Assembly (NCBI GenBank): GCA_944474755.1
Contig: OX104125.1
Span: 50,641,346 to 50,705,345, forward strand
Origin: Limnoperna fortunei
Lineage: Eukaryota; Mollusca; Bivalvia; Mytilida; Modiolidae
DNA length: 64,000 nt
Direction: 5' to 3'
How positions within the stretch are numbered: position 1 is the first letter of the stretch; each line of letters opens with the position of its first letter. The position numbers and the translations under genes are program-made. Positions 50,529-60,562 of this stretch are shown in pieces. The notes beneath the pieces were generated by a model. It searched no databases. It had not been told where the DNA came from and worked only from the letters and a program-made list of their open reading frames with translations.

Positions 50529-51060
50529 TAACAAGTTCTTACATATGTTTCTGGGGAAAGATTTGAAATCTTTCATGATAGATAAATGTGTATGTCTTTT
50601 CATGAGTGGAACTCAGCAGAACGAAAAAATAAAACTCCAAAAAATAATGAGTGGAACATCACTTGTTTTCATAGAAACGCATGAAAATACCTATTGCTGC
50701 CATAAACCGACAACTTTTACATTGTGATGTCCTATAGACTCTGCACTGTTTAAGATCCTTCATCTAATCACCTGCAACAAGGATGTTAAACAAGAAAGTT
50801 GTTATGCTACCATGATGATGGTGATTAGTCACCTCTCACAAACACATGTCACTTCACAAATATCATAGAAGCTTGTGACATGATATCATAGGACACATAA
50901 AACATTTCACTCTAACAAATGTCTTCTCACAAAGTCAAAAGTCACCTAAGAGATATTTTCACATCACACGTATCTCAAGGACACATGTCATCTCTAACAA
51001 ACACTCAACTCTGGCACATTCCACTTGTAATCTCATAGACACGTGTCACATGGAGTAATA
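50529..51060. other. Short unique spacer grading into degenerate 25-bp satellite
   Basis: No gene seen. From about 50,830 the text contains scattered degenerate relatives of the next satellite (CACATGTCACTTCACAAATA, CACATGTCATCTCTAAC), which looks like the decayed edge of that array. Confidence 0.55.
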
Positions 51061-52263
51061 TCATCTCACATGACATCACACCGACACAACTAACATGACA
51101 TCACACCGGCACATCTTACATGACATCACACCAACACATCTCACATGACATCACACCAACACATCTCACATGAGATCACACTAACACATCTCACATGACA
51201 TCACACCAACACATCCACAAGACATCAAACCAACACATTTCACATGACATCACACCGACTCATCTCAAATGACATCACACCGACACATCTCACATAACAT
51301 CACACCAGCACATTTCACATGAGATCACACTGACACATCTCACATAACATCACACCAACACATCTCACATGACATCACACCCACACATCTCACATTACAT
51401 CACACCAACACATCTCACATGAGATCACACCGACACATCTCACATGACATCACACCAACACATCTCACATGACTTCACACCGACACATCTCACATGACAT
51501 CACACCAACACATGACATTACACCAACACATCTCACATAAGATCACACCGACACATCTCACATAACATCACACCAACACATCTCACATGACATCTCACCG
51601 ACACTTCCCACGTGACATTCCACCAACACATCTCACATGACATCAAACCAACATATCTCACATGACATCACACTGACACATCTCACATGACATCAGACCA
51701 ACACATCTCACATGACATCACACCAGCACATCTCAAATGACATCACACTGACATATCTCACATGACATCACACCAACACATCTCACATGACATCACACTG
51801 ACACATCTCACAATGACATCACACTGACACATCTCCCATAACATCACACCGACACATCTCACATGACATCACACCGACACATCTCACGTGACATCACACC
51901 AACACATCTCAAACGAGATCACACTGACAAATCTCACCGACACATCTCACATGACATCACACCAACACATCTCACACGACATCACACCAACACATCTCAC
52001 GTGACATCACACCGACACATCTCACATGAGATCACACTGACACATCTCACATGACATCACACCAACACATCTCACTTGACATCACACCAACACATCTCAC
52101 ATGACATCACACCTACACATCTCACATGACATCACACCAACACATCTCATATGACATCACACCAACACATGACATCACACCGACACATCTCACATAACAT
52201 CACACTGACACATCTCACATGACATCACACCGACACATCTCACATGACATCACAGCGACACAT
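51061..52263. repeat. 25-bp satellite, first array (about 48 copies)
   Basis: Tandem copies of ACATCTCACATGACATCACAC followed by CAAC or CGAC. Variants are GAGATCAC for GACATCAC and ACTGAC for ACCAAC, and a few units are shortened. The unit is not a multiple of three, so frames are short. It lies downstream of the 3' end of the minus-strand propeller gene. Confidence 0.96.
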
Positions 52264-52835
52264 CTCACAATGAGATATTTCATCCCAAAGGGACAGGTGT
52301 CACCTTACACAGTCTAGTCTTTGGAAAAACATAACTGAAAAACAACTTTTGTGAATAAGTTACCAATTATTTTAATCATTTCATCTGCATGTTTTATTTA
52401 AAGTAAATCATTTAACAGAGTAATCATATTGATTACAAAAGAATACAAAATAATTGACATCATTTTTATTACATGGTATCACTAATACACATAGACAGTA
52501 AAATACATGATGTTATTGTAAAATAACCAAGTCAGTGAATATAATACATGTACTGTTGACCTTGTCTTTTAAACAAAAATATGTAAATTATTTACATGAT
52601 GTTATTATTAGACAGAATATTATCTTTCACTAATTCTTTACATATTCACAATATTCAATACATTCAAGGAGAAGTCCTACAATTATCATTATTACTAGAC
52701 CTGTTCAGGTAAAACCTATTTAACAGAGTAATAATATTGATAACAAAAGAATACACAGAAATTGACATAACCTTTAAATAGTAACTATTTATATAAAATG
52801 TCTAATTGTAGATATTTAGATCAATAGGTCAATTC
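52264..52835. repeat. Unique flank of the 25-bp satellite, copy 1 of a duplication
   Basis: Starts CACAATGAGATATTTCATCC and includes AGGGACAGGTGTCACCTTAC and TAGATCAATAGGTCAATTCA. It is about 97% like 53,257-53,833 by eye. The copy ends where a second 25-bp array begins, showing that array plus flank were duplicated together as a unit of about 1 kb. Confidence 0.92.
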
Positions 52836-53256
52836 AACACATGACATCACACCAACACATCACACATGACATCACACCAACACATGACATCACACTGACA
52901 CATCTCACATGACATCACACAGACACATCTTACATGACATCGCACCAACACATGACATCACACCAACACATCTCACATGACATCACACGGACACATCTCA
53001 CATGACATCACACAGACACATCTCACATGACATCACACAGACACATCTCACATCACATCGCACCAACACATCTGACACAAGATCACACCGACACATCTCA
53101 CATGACATCACAGACACATCTCACATGGCATCACACATCTAACATGACATCACACTAGCACATGACATCACACTGACACATCTCACATGACATCACACTG
53201 ACACATCTCACATGACATCACACTGACACATCTCACGACATCACAGCAACACATCT
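52836..53256. repeat. 25-bp satellite, second array (about 17 copies)
   Basis: Same ACATCTCACATGACATCACAC unit as 51,061-52,263, with more CAGACACATCTCACATGACA variants and some shortened units. It is bounded on both sides by copies of the same 570-bp flank. Confidence 0.94.
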
Positions 53257-53833
53257 CACAATGAGATATTTCATCCCACAGGGACAGGTGTCACCTTACA
53301 CAGTCTAGTCTTTGGAAAAACATTAACTGAAAAACCACTTTTGTGAATAAGTATCCAATTATTTTAATCATTTCATGTACACATTTTATTTAAAGTAAAT
53401 CATTTAACAGAGTAATCATATTGATTACAAGAGAATACAAAATAATTGACATCATTTTTTATTACATGGTATCACTAATACACATAGACAGTAAAATACA
53501 TGATGTTATTGTAAAATAACCAAGACAGTGAATATAATACATGTACTGTTGACTTTGTCATTTAAATAGAAATATGTAAATTATTTACATGATGTTATTA
53601 TGCAACAGAATATTATCTTTCACTAATTCTTTACATATTCAAAATATTCAATACATTCAAGGAGAAGTCCTACAATAATCAATCATTACTATACCTGTTC
53701 ATGTAAAACCTATTTAACAGATTAATTATATTGATAACAAAAGAATACACAGAAATTGACATAACCTTTAAATAGTAACTATTTATATAAAATGTCTAAT
53801 TGTAGATATTTAGATCAATAGGTCAATTCAATC
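53257..53833. repeat. Unique flank of the 25-bp satellite, copy 2
   Basis: Counterpart of 52,264-52,835 with small differences (CCCACAGGG for CCCAAAGGG, extra T in CATTTTTTATT). After GGTCAATTCAAT it continues into ordinary sequence downstream of the propeller gene, so this is probably the original copy. Confidence 0.92.
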
Positions 53834-53869
53834 ATTCTAAACATATCAGCTTTCATACTATATTGGACA

Positions 53870-53875
53870 TTTATT
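53870..53875 (-). promoter_or_regulatory. Candidate polyadenylation signal for the propeller gene
   Basis: AATAAA on the minus strand, about 310 bases after the stop codon at 54,188. The position is plausible for a short 3' UTR, but the hexamer is common in AT-rich DNA and no transcript evidence is available. Confidence 0.3.
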
Positions 53876-53994
53876 TAAGAGTTCATTATACAGAATATTA
53901 TCTTTAATTCTTGACATATTTACAATATTTGATTTTTTAGTTCACATTACATGTAGTAATTTTATACACTGATACACATTGTTTACATCCAGTG

Positions 53995-54230
53995 ATCAAT
54001 AACAACAGATAAGTCAGACATATGTAAACTACATGATCACTCTGAATATATTGTAATGTGGATTATTTATACTTTCTTATAAACATAAACATTGTCATGA
54101 CAACCAATAACAACAGATAAGTCAGACATATGTAAACTACATGATCACTTCCTGGTGTCAATCAGAATAAATTGTAATGTGCATTATTTATACTTTCTTA
54201 TAAACATAAACATTGTCATCATGACCAATA
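53995..54230. repeat. Tandem duplication of the gene's 3' end (about 110-120 bp)
   Basis: The text CAATAACAACAGATAAGTCA through CATAAACATTGTCATGA occurs twice (about 53,995-54,103 and 54,104-54,230), and the first part begins a third time at 54,225. The second copy holds the last 15 or so codons and stop of the propeller gene; the first is a duplicated, now non-coding, version of that end at offset 121. Confidence 0.9.
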
Positions 54231-55055
54231 ACAACAGATTTAGACAGTGAATTATAACATATGGATGGAGAACAATCAGATAATGGTATCTGTGAAATAA
54301 TAACCTGACTCTGTTTACCATCAGGACTAATCCTGAGTACATTGTTAGACTCATCACATATAACAAGTACATGTCCTTCATCATCTGTTGTAATTCCCCA
54401 TGGTCTACTCATGTTAGGATCAGTAAATGTAAACAAAGTGTTCCCCACTGTATCAATACAGTACAACTTATCATAGTCAGTATAGTAGATACGTCCTGCC
54501 TCACCACCACAGATATACCTTGGTATTACACCTACTGGTATTGTACGTGTTACCTCACCTGACATGTTCATTACCTTTATTGTGTCATCACGACAGCCTA
54601 CAAACAGCTGGTTATCTCTGTACATGATACCATAACACCACACCTTTACATCAGTACGTTGTATAACTTGTCTCTGTCTGACATCTACTATCACTACAGT
54701 AGTAATATTATATAATGTAACAGCTACAGTGTTGTTGTCTACTACAGCTATACACGATGGTATACCAGGTAATGGAATGGTATGTTGTTGTTGTCCTGTT
54801 ATATTACATGTTACTAATTGTTTACCATCATCATCAGCTATAACTAACACATCATCATGTAACACCTTTATATCACCGATCTCCTTTACATTGACCTTGA
54901 AGTTATAAACCAGTGAATACATGTCCTGTACATGTTGTACAATGTGATGCCAAGTATCTGTTGATTCCCAGTGTTGATTGTTACAGTCCTGACACATAGA
55001 TCTCTGACAGTCATGACACCAGTATACAGATTGTTCCTTGTCACAGACATGACAC
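54188..55055 (-). CDS. B-box zinc finger / NHL-like beta-propeller protein, last exon (288 residues)
   Basis: The last exon begins after a TTTACAG acceptor at 55,056 and ends at TAA 54,190-54,188. It opens with a B-box-type zinc finger: CHVC, CHDC, CQRSMCQDC, then a His eight residues before WHH. A short linker (HIVQHVQDMYSL) follows, then about 230 residues of repeated short beta strands typical of six-bladed NHL/YVTN-like propellers (DDVLVIADDDGKQLV, DNQLFVGCRDDTIKVMN, GRIYYTDYDKLYCID, GHVLVICDESNNVLRISPDG, DNVYVYKKV). Molluscs have many TRIM-related proteins with B-boxes and C-terminal propellers, where the propeller binds RNA or protein partners. No RING finger or long coiled coil is visible, so ubiquitin-ligase activity cannot be assumed. 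The first base completes a Lys codon split with the 28-nt exon upstream. Cytosolic location is expected because no signal peptide is in view. Confidence 0.85.
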
Positions 55056-55685
55056 CTGTAAAGGATTTATATAAATGAAATACCATAATTATGACATAAA
55101 AAGCAATTGAACTTTAAATTATATAAAGTAAACAAAACATCATGATGTGTGTCTCTCCATTTAAATAGATGACCTCAAGATTAGCGTTAATTTATATAAA
55201 ATGTAACATTCTAATGATTCAAGCTATTATTGTGTATAATTATATAAAGTAAACATAATAAAATAACAGTCACAATATGTCTGTTTTTAAATAGGTCACA
55301 TGATGACAACTTGAATCTTTAAACTTGTGTGGTAGTAACAATGTCTGTATTTAAATATGTCACATGATGACAAATTGAATCTTTAAACTTGTGTGGTAGT
55401 AACAATGCAGTGTACAATGAAATAGACATTTAATGTAACATATTTAGTTCCATGTGTTAATGGTTATAGTCCTGACACAGAGATGACTTCATGATTAATA
55501 TCAATAAATTACACTATACTAACTTGAATAATTATATCTTTCAAACTTGTGTCATAAAAATCACAACAATCAGGGGTGGGGACTTAAAAATATGATGTTT
55601 GTAGTAATGTTCATACTGTGGTAAAGTTTGAAATAATAAGTAGCTACATTCCCTATAGGTAGTCACATGGAAAGGTTTTATATAC
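55056..55685. other. Intron sequence of the propeller gene with a 64-bp duplication
   Basis: Low-GC sequence with stops in all frames. A direct duplication lies at about 55,275-55,407, with GTCACATGATGACA starting at 55,295 and 55,359. No exon with good borders was recognised here. Confidence 0.6.
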
Positions 55686-57990
55686 AAATTAGTTCATGTG
55701 ACCCCTGTAAGGTATTTACTTGTAAACCCATCTGCTTGACCCCTGTAATTACTACCTGTCCATGTGACCTCTGTAAGGTATTTACTTGTAAACCCATCTG
55801 CTTGACCCCTGTAATTTCTTCCTGTCCATGTGACCCTGTAAGGTATTTACTTGTAAACCCATCTGCTTGACTCCCTGTAATTACTACCTTTCCATGTGAC
55901 CCCTGTAAGGTATTTACTTGTAAACCCATCTGCTTGACCCCTGTAATTACTACCTGTCCATGTGACCCCTGTAAGGTATTTACTTGTAAACCCATCTGCT
56001 TGACCCCTGTAATTACTACCTGTTCATGTGACCCCTGTAAGGTATCTACTTGTAAACCCATCTGCTTGACCCCTGTAATTACTATCTGTCCATGTGACCC
56101 CTGTAAGGTATTTACTTGTAAACTCATCTGTTTGACCCCTGTAATTACTACTTGTTCATGTGACCCCTGTAAGGTATTTACTTGTAAACCCATCTGCTTG
56201 ACCCCTGTAATTACTACCTGTCCATGTGACCCCTGTAAGGTATTTACTTGTTAACCCATCTGCTTGACCCCTGTAATTACCACCTGTTCATACCCATCTG
56301 CTTGACCCCTGTAATTACTACCTGTCCATGTGACCCCTGTAAGGTATTTACTTGTAAACCCATCTGCTTGACCCCTGTAATTACTACCTGTCCATGTGAC
56401 CCTTGTAAGGTATTTACTTGTAAACCCATCTGCTTGACCCCTGTAATTACTACCTGTCCATGTTACCCTTGTAAGGTATTTACTTGTAAACCCATCTGCT
56501 TGACCCCTGTAATTACTACCTGTCCATGTGACCCTTGTAAGGTATTTACTTGTAAACCCATCTGCTTGACCCCTGTAATTACTACCTGTCCATGTGACCC
56601 CTGTAAGGTATTTACTTGTAAACCCATCTGCTTGACCCCTGTAATTACTACCTTTCCATGTGACCCCTGTAAGGTATTTACTTGTAAACCCATCTGCTTG
56701 ACACCTGTAATTACTACCTGTCCATGTGACCCTTGTAAGGTATTTACTTGTTAACCCATCTGCTTGACCTCTGTAATTACTACCTGTCCATGTGACCCCT
56801 GTAAGGTATTTACTTGTAAACCCATCTGCTTGACACCTGTAATTACTACCTGTCCATGTGACCCCTGTAAGGTATTTACTTGTAAACCCATCTGCTTGAC
56901 CTCTGTAATTACTACCTGTCCATGTGACCCCTGTAAGGTATTTACTTGTAAACCCATCTGCTTGACCTCTGTAATTACTACCTGTCCATGTGACCCCTGT
57001 AAGGTATTTACTTGTTAACCCATCTGCTTGACCCCTGTAATTACCCCCTGTCCATGTGACCCCTGTAAGGTATTTACTTGTAAACCCATCTGCTTGACCC
57101 CTGTAATTACTACCTGTCCATGTGACCCCTGTAAGGTATTTACTTGTAAACCCATCTGCTTGACCTCTGTAATTACTACCTGTCCATGTGACCCTTGTAA
57201 GGTATTTACTTGTAAACCCATCTGCTTGACACCTGTAATTACTACTTGTTCATGTGACCCCTGTAAGGTATTTACTTGTAAACCCATCTGCCTGACCCCT
57301 GTAATTACTACCTGTCCATGTGACCAATGTAAGGTATTTACTTGTAAACCCATCTGCTTAACCCCCTGTAATTACTACTTGTTCATGTGACCCCTGTAAG
57401 GTATTTACTTGTAAACCCATCTGCTTGACCCCTGTAATTACTACCTGTCCATGTGACCGTTGTAAGGTATTTACTTGTAAACCCATCTGCTTGACCCCTG
57501 TAATTACTACCTGTCCATGTGACCCCTGTAAGGTATTTACTTGTAAACCCATCTGCTTGACCCCTGTAATTACTACCTGTCCATGTGACCCCTGTAAGGT
57601 ATTTACTTGTAAACCCATCTGCTTGACACCTGTAATTACTACCTGTACATGTGACCCCTGTAAGGTATTTACTTGTAAACCCATCTGCTTGACACCTGTA
57701 ATTACTACCTGTCCCAGTGACCCCTGTAAGGTATTTACTTGTAAACCCATCTGCTTGACCCCTGTAATTACTACCTGTCCATGTTACCCTTGTAAGGTAT
57801 TTACTTGTAAACCCATCTGCTTGACCCCTGTAATTACTACCTGTCCATGTGACCCTTGTAAGGTATTTACTTGTAAACCCATCTGCTTGACCCCTGTAAT
57901 TACTACCTGTCCATGTGACCCCTGTAAGGTATTTACTTGTTAACCCATCTGCTTGACCCCTGTAATTACTACCTGTCCACTTGATCTCAT
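55686..57990. repeat. 66-bp satellite (about 35 copies) inside an intron
   Basis: The unit is TGTAAGGTATTTACTTGTAA, ACCCATCTGCTTGACCCC, then TGTAATTACTACCTGTCC and ATGTGACCCC. It holds two related halves that each begin TGACCCCTGTAA. At 22 codons long, it gives open frames on both strands. In the gene's sense (minus) each unit contains TTACAG|GGGTCACATGGACAG|GTAGTA and ATTACAG|GGGTCAAG...ACAA|GTAAAT, which are splice-acceptor- and donor-like strings. The array lies wholly between the 28-nt exon and the last exon of the propeller gene. I do not call it coding. Confidence 0.95.
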
Positions 57991-58175
57991 GTAAGGTACA
58001 TACTACATGCCATATCAAATTTATGTCTGAAACTTGGAAATTACATGTCCTAAAACTTAATATGTAATAAGTTGTAAAGACATAGGGTGTACACTATGGA
58101 CACTTATTTTATGTAGCACGATTTTACTGTTAAAATTATGAAGATTACTGTCCTGTACTTTAATATTTAACTTAC

Positions 58176-58203
58176 TTCTGTTTAAATCTGGTATCTTGAA
58201 TTC
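58176..58203 (-). CDS. 28-nt internal micro-exon of the propeller gene
   Basis: On the minus strand TATTTTACAG|GAATTCAAGATACC...AACAGAA|GTAAGTTA has a pyrimidine-rich acceptor and a consensus GTAAGT donor. It takes two bases to complete a codon begun by the 46-nt exon, adds eight codons (IQDTRFKQ), and leaves two bases that pair with the first base of the last exon to give Lys. Phase fits on both sides. It encodes part of a linker before the B-box and has no domain of its own. Transcript evidence would be needed to be sure such a small exon is used. Confidence 0.6.
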
Positions 58204-58675
58204 CTGTAAAATACAAAATGTGTCAGATATGATTTTACATATATAAATATACTTTAGACAAAACACATTTCTCTGTTTGACTGATTTAGACAATAGGACA
58301 CTGGAGCACCTGTACGCTTACTGGTGAGATACCTGTTCTTCAATTTTTTGGTTTCTGTGTTGTGTGTCTATTTGTTTTGTTGTTGTCCTCTTTTTTGTGT
58401 AATCATGATTTTGTTTGTCCTTGATTTTTGGTTTTGTAAATATTCCTCTGTATCTTTAATTCGTTTTTTTTATTGTAGTATGTGCCCTTAACTCTTGTCT
58501 GCAAATTTTCAGCAGCCATTTATAAATTATTAAAAATTTTTTAACCGAGATGCATTTTCTCATCTGTATCTCATCGAAAAAGTAATCTGTTATCACTTTT
58601 TTGTAACATTGTGATGTTTACTTAACATCTTGACAGTGAGGTGAGATGGGCCCATCTCATGCTAGTAGAGAGAGA

Positions 58676-58932
58676 TGGTTTGTTTGTTTGATGTTTTACG
58701 CCATTTTCAGCAATTTTTCAGCTATTTCATGGCGCCCAGTTTTTATTGCAGGAGAAAGCCGGAGTACCCGGAGAGAACCCTGACCTTTAGTAGGAAAACT
58801 GTCAATCCTTAATTAAGATTGGAGTCGAGTACACCCTGCCCACAGTGAGACTCGAACCCACAACCTCAGTGTTGATAGACCACGTGATCAATAGTAGACG
58901 AACTACCTTAACCACTCGGCCACAGAGGCCCC
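58676..58932 (-). mobile_element. tRNA-derived SINE, most complete copy in the window
   Basis: In minus-strand order: head GGGGCCTCTGTGGCCGAGTG with a box A-like TGGCCGAGTGGT; box B-like GGGTTCGAGTCTC at 58,859-58,847; a body containing the complement of GGAGTACCCGGAGAGAACC (about 58,760-58,778); and a tail ending in GGCGTAAAACATCAAACAAA plus a CAAA repeat. The head resembles tRNA Ser/Leu. It lies in the intron between the 46-nt and 28-nt exons of the propeller gene, in the gene's sense orientation. I used it as the reference for the other SINE fragments and for the derived arrays. Confidence 0.85.
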
Positions 58933-59016
58933 AGAGTGAGATGCAATAATACCGCACATAAAGTTCAAAGAAAATACTAGCTTTTCTGAAAACTTGTTGT
59001 CATAAATATATTTTAC

Positions 59017-59062
59017 CTTCCTGACCTTTTAATTTTAGCTGTGCTGCCACATAATCTTCATT
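59017..59062 (-). CDS. 46-nt internal exon of the propeller gene
   Basis: On the minus strand TTTCTTTTTTTAG|AATGAAGATTATGTGGC...CAGGAAG|GTAAAATAT shows a strong polypyrimidine acceptor and a GTAAAA donor. Only one of the three frames is free of stops, and it is the one that follows on from the phase-0 end of the exon at 63,673. It encodes NEDYVAAQLKLKGQE plus one base. The short charged helix-like peptide has no recognised domain. It lies between two SINEs. The forced match of phase is the main evidence that this is a real exon. Confidence 0.65.
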
Positions 59063-59371
59063 CTAAAAAAAGAAATTAAACATTTATGAACATATCTATT
59101 CAACATTCTCAGTTACAAGGGTTTTTGTAAGAACTATTTCATTTCAACATAGACATGTACATGTATTTATGCAAAAGTTACATTACATTGCACACATGAA
59201 AAAGGAAAAGAAAACTGAACGTAAACAGCGTCTGTTAAAAAAAAATAGTTGACATAGTTATTAACAGACAACATTAATGTATTTAGCATGTTCAATGTAT
59301 GTTGTATAGACACTGCTTCAGACATATCCTGATTCCGAGTTGACTAGTTCTTTCTTTACCTCCTTCAAGCA

Positions 59372-59618
59372 TGTTTAGTTTTGTTTGTTTGAACAATGTT
59401 TACTGCCAGTTTCTGCATTTTTTTTTTGCTATATCATGGCATCCAGTTTTTATTGGGGTAGGAAGCCAGAGTACCCAGCAAAAACTCCCAACCTTTGGTA
59501 TAAATCCTTGTCAATTAAGTTTGGAATTGAGAGCACCCTGCCTGCAATCTCAGTGTTGACAGACCACATGATCAATAGTAGACGAACTACGTTAACCACT
59601 AGGCCACCAAGGCCACAG
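59372..59618 (-). mobile_element. tRNA-derived SINE lacking box B
   Basis: Aligns by eye with 58,676-58,932 along its length. It keeps the tail (TTTGTTTGTTTGAA), the body (CAGTTTTTATTGGGGTAGGA, GAGTACCCAGC) and the head (TTAACCACTAGGCCACC). About 18 bases are missing where the box B-like GAGACTCGAACC should be, between CCCTGCC and the following AATCTCAGTGTTG. Without box B it should not support Pol III transcription. Confidence 0.8.
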
Positions 59619-59860
59619 CATGTTTATAAAGTATTTTGTTTATAGACTGAGTTATACTATCAGACATACCCTGATTCAGTGTTTAATAGTTTTTCATGTT
59701 TAGTGCATTAGTACCAATGCTAATGTGTCTGTTTTGTCCTAACAATTTACAGTTGATCAAGTTGTTGGAAACAGTAAATAAAGTATCTGTATGTTGGAGA
59801 TACAATTAAAAATAATAAGACTAATATACATCTAGGATTCCACAAATCCTTTGTTTTATG

Positions 59861-59935
59861 GAATGGATTTTAATGCCATTTTTAGCACATCTTCAGCTAC
59901 TAGTATATCATGAAATTTTTATTAAAGAAAGTAGG
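59861..59935 (-). mobile_element. SINE tail and proximal body fused to the 36-bp array
   Basis: TTTTAATGCCATTTTTAGCA, then CTTCAGCTA...ATCATGAAATTTTTATT, correspond to the tail and start of the body of the 58.7-kb SINE. The match runs without a break into GTAGGAGTACCCAGTGG at 59,931, the first unit of the tandem array. The head and box regions are absent. Confidence 0.75.
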
Positions 59936-60372
59936 AGTACCCAGTGGAAACCTCCGAGCTTTGGTAGCTGGAGTAACCCGTGGAAAACCCCTGACCTTTG
60001 ATAGCTGGAGTACCCTGTGGAAAACCCTGACCTTTGGTAGTTGGGAGTACCCTATGGAAACCCAGGCTTGTGGTAGCTGGAGGACCTACTGGAAACCCCT
60101 GACCTTTGGTAGCTGGAGTACCAAGTGGAAGCCCCTGACCTTTGGTAGCTGGAGTACCAAGTGGAAGCCCCTGACCTTTGGTAGCTGGAGTACCAAGTGG
60201 AAGCCCCTGACCTTTGGTAGCTGAAGTACCCTGTGCAAACCCCAAGCCTGTGGTAGCTGGAATACCCTGTGGAAACCCCTGACCCTTGGCAGCTGGAGTA
60301 CCCTGGGGAAACCACAGGCCTTTGGTAGCTGGAGTACCCATTGATAACCCCTGAGCTAAAGTAGCTGGAATC
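59931..60372. repeat. 36-bp array, short block, starting inside a SINE body
   Basis: About 12 copies of AGCTGGAGTACCCAGTGGAA followed by ACCCCTGACCTTTGGT. The unit corresponds to the SINE body segment at 58,756-58,793 (GCCGGAGTACCCGGAGAG, then AACCCTGACCTTTAGTAG). It is bounded on the left by SINE tail and on the right by another SINE. Confidence 0.93.
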
Positions 60373-60379
60373 CCCAGTG

Positions 60380-60562
60380 GATTTGTTTGTATGTTTGTAT
60401 TTTGTTTAACGTTGCGTTAAACAAAATTCAAACATTTCAGCATTTTTTCAGCTTTTTCATGGTGTTCATTTCTTATTGAGGGAGGAAGCTGGAGTACCAG
60501 GAGAAAAACCAACCTTTGGTAGGAAAACTGGCAATCCTTGTCAATTAAGATTGCAGTGGAGC
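60380..60562 (-). mobile_element. SINE fragment (tail plus body) between two 36-bp arrays
   Basis: Contains GTTTAACGTTGCGTTAAAC, CAGCATTTTTTCAGCTTTTT and CATGGTGTTCATTTCTTATT. One body unit follows (AGCTGGAGTACCAGGAG, then CAACCTTTGGTAGG), and then AAAACTGGCAATCCTTGTCA to AATTAAGATTGCAGTGGAGC. At that point, where the 58.7-kb SINE would continue to its box B and head, the sequence changes to the 36-bp array. Confidence 0.8.

Noticed and set aside
55678..57943. 22-residue repeat protein encoded by the 66-bp satellite
   Set aside because: Open frames exist on both strands (units QVNTLQGSHGQVVITGVKQ and PVITTCPCDPCKVFTCKP) and are broken by occasional indels and stops; intronic satellite is the simpler reading.
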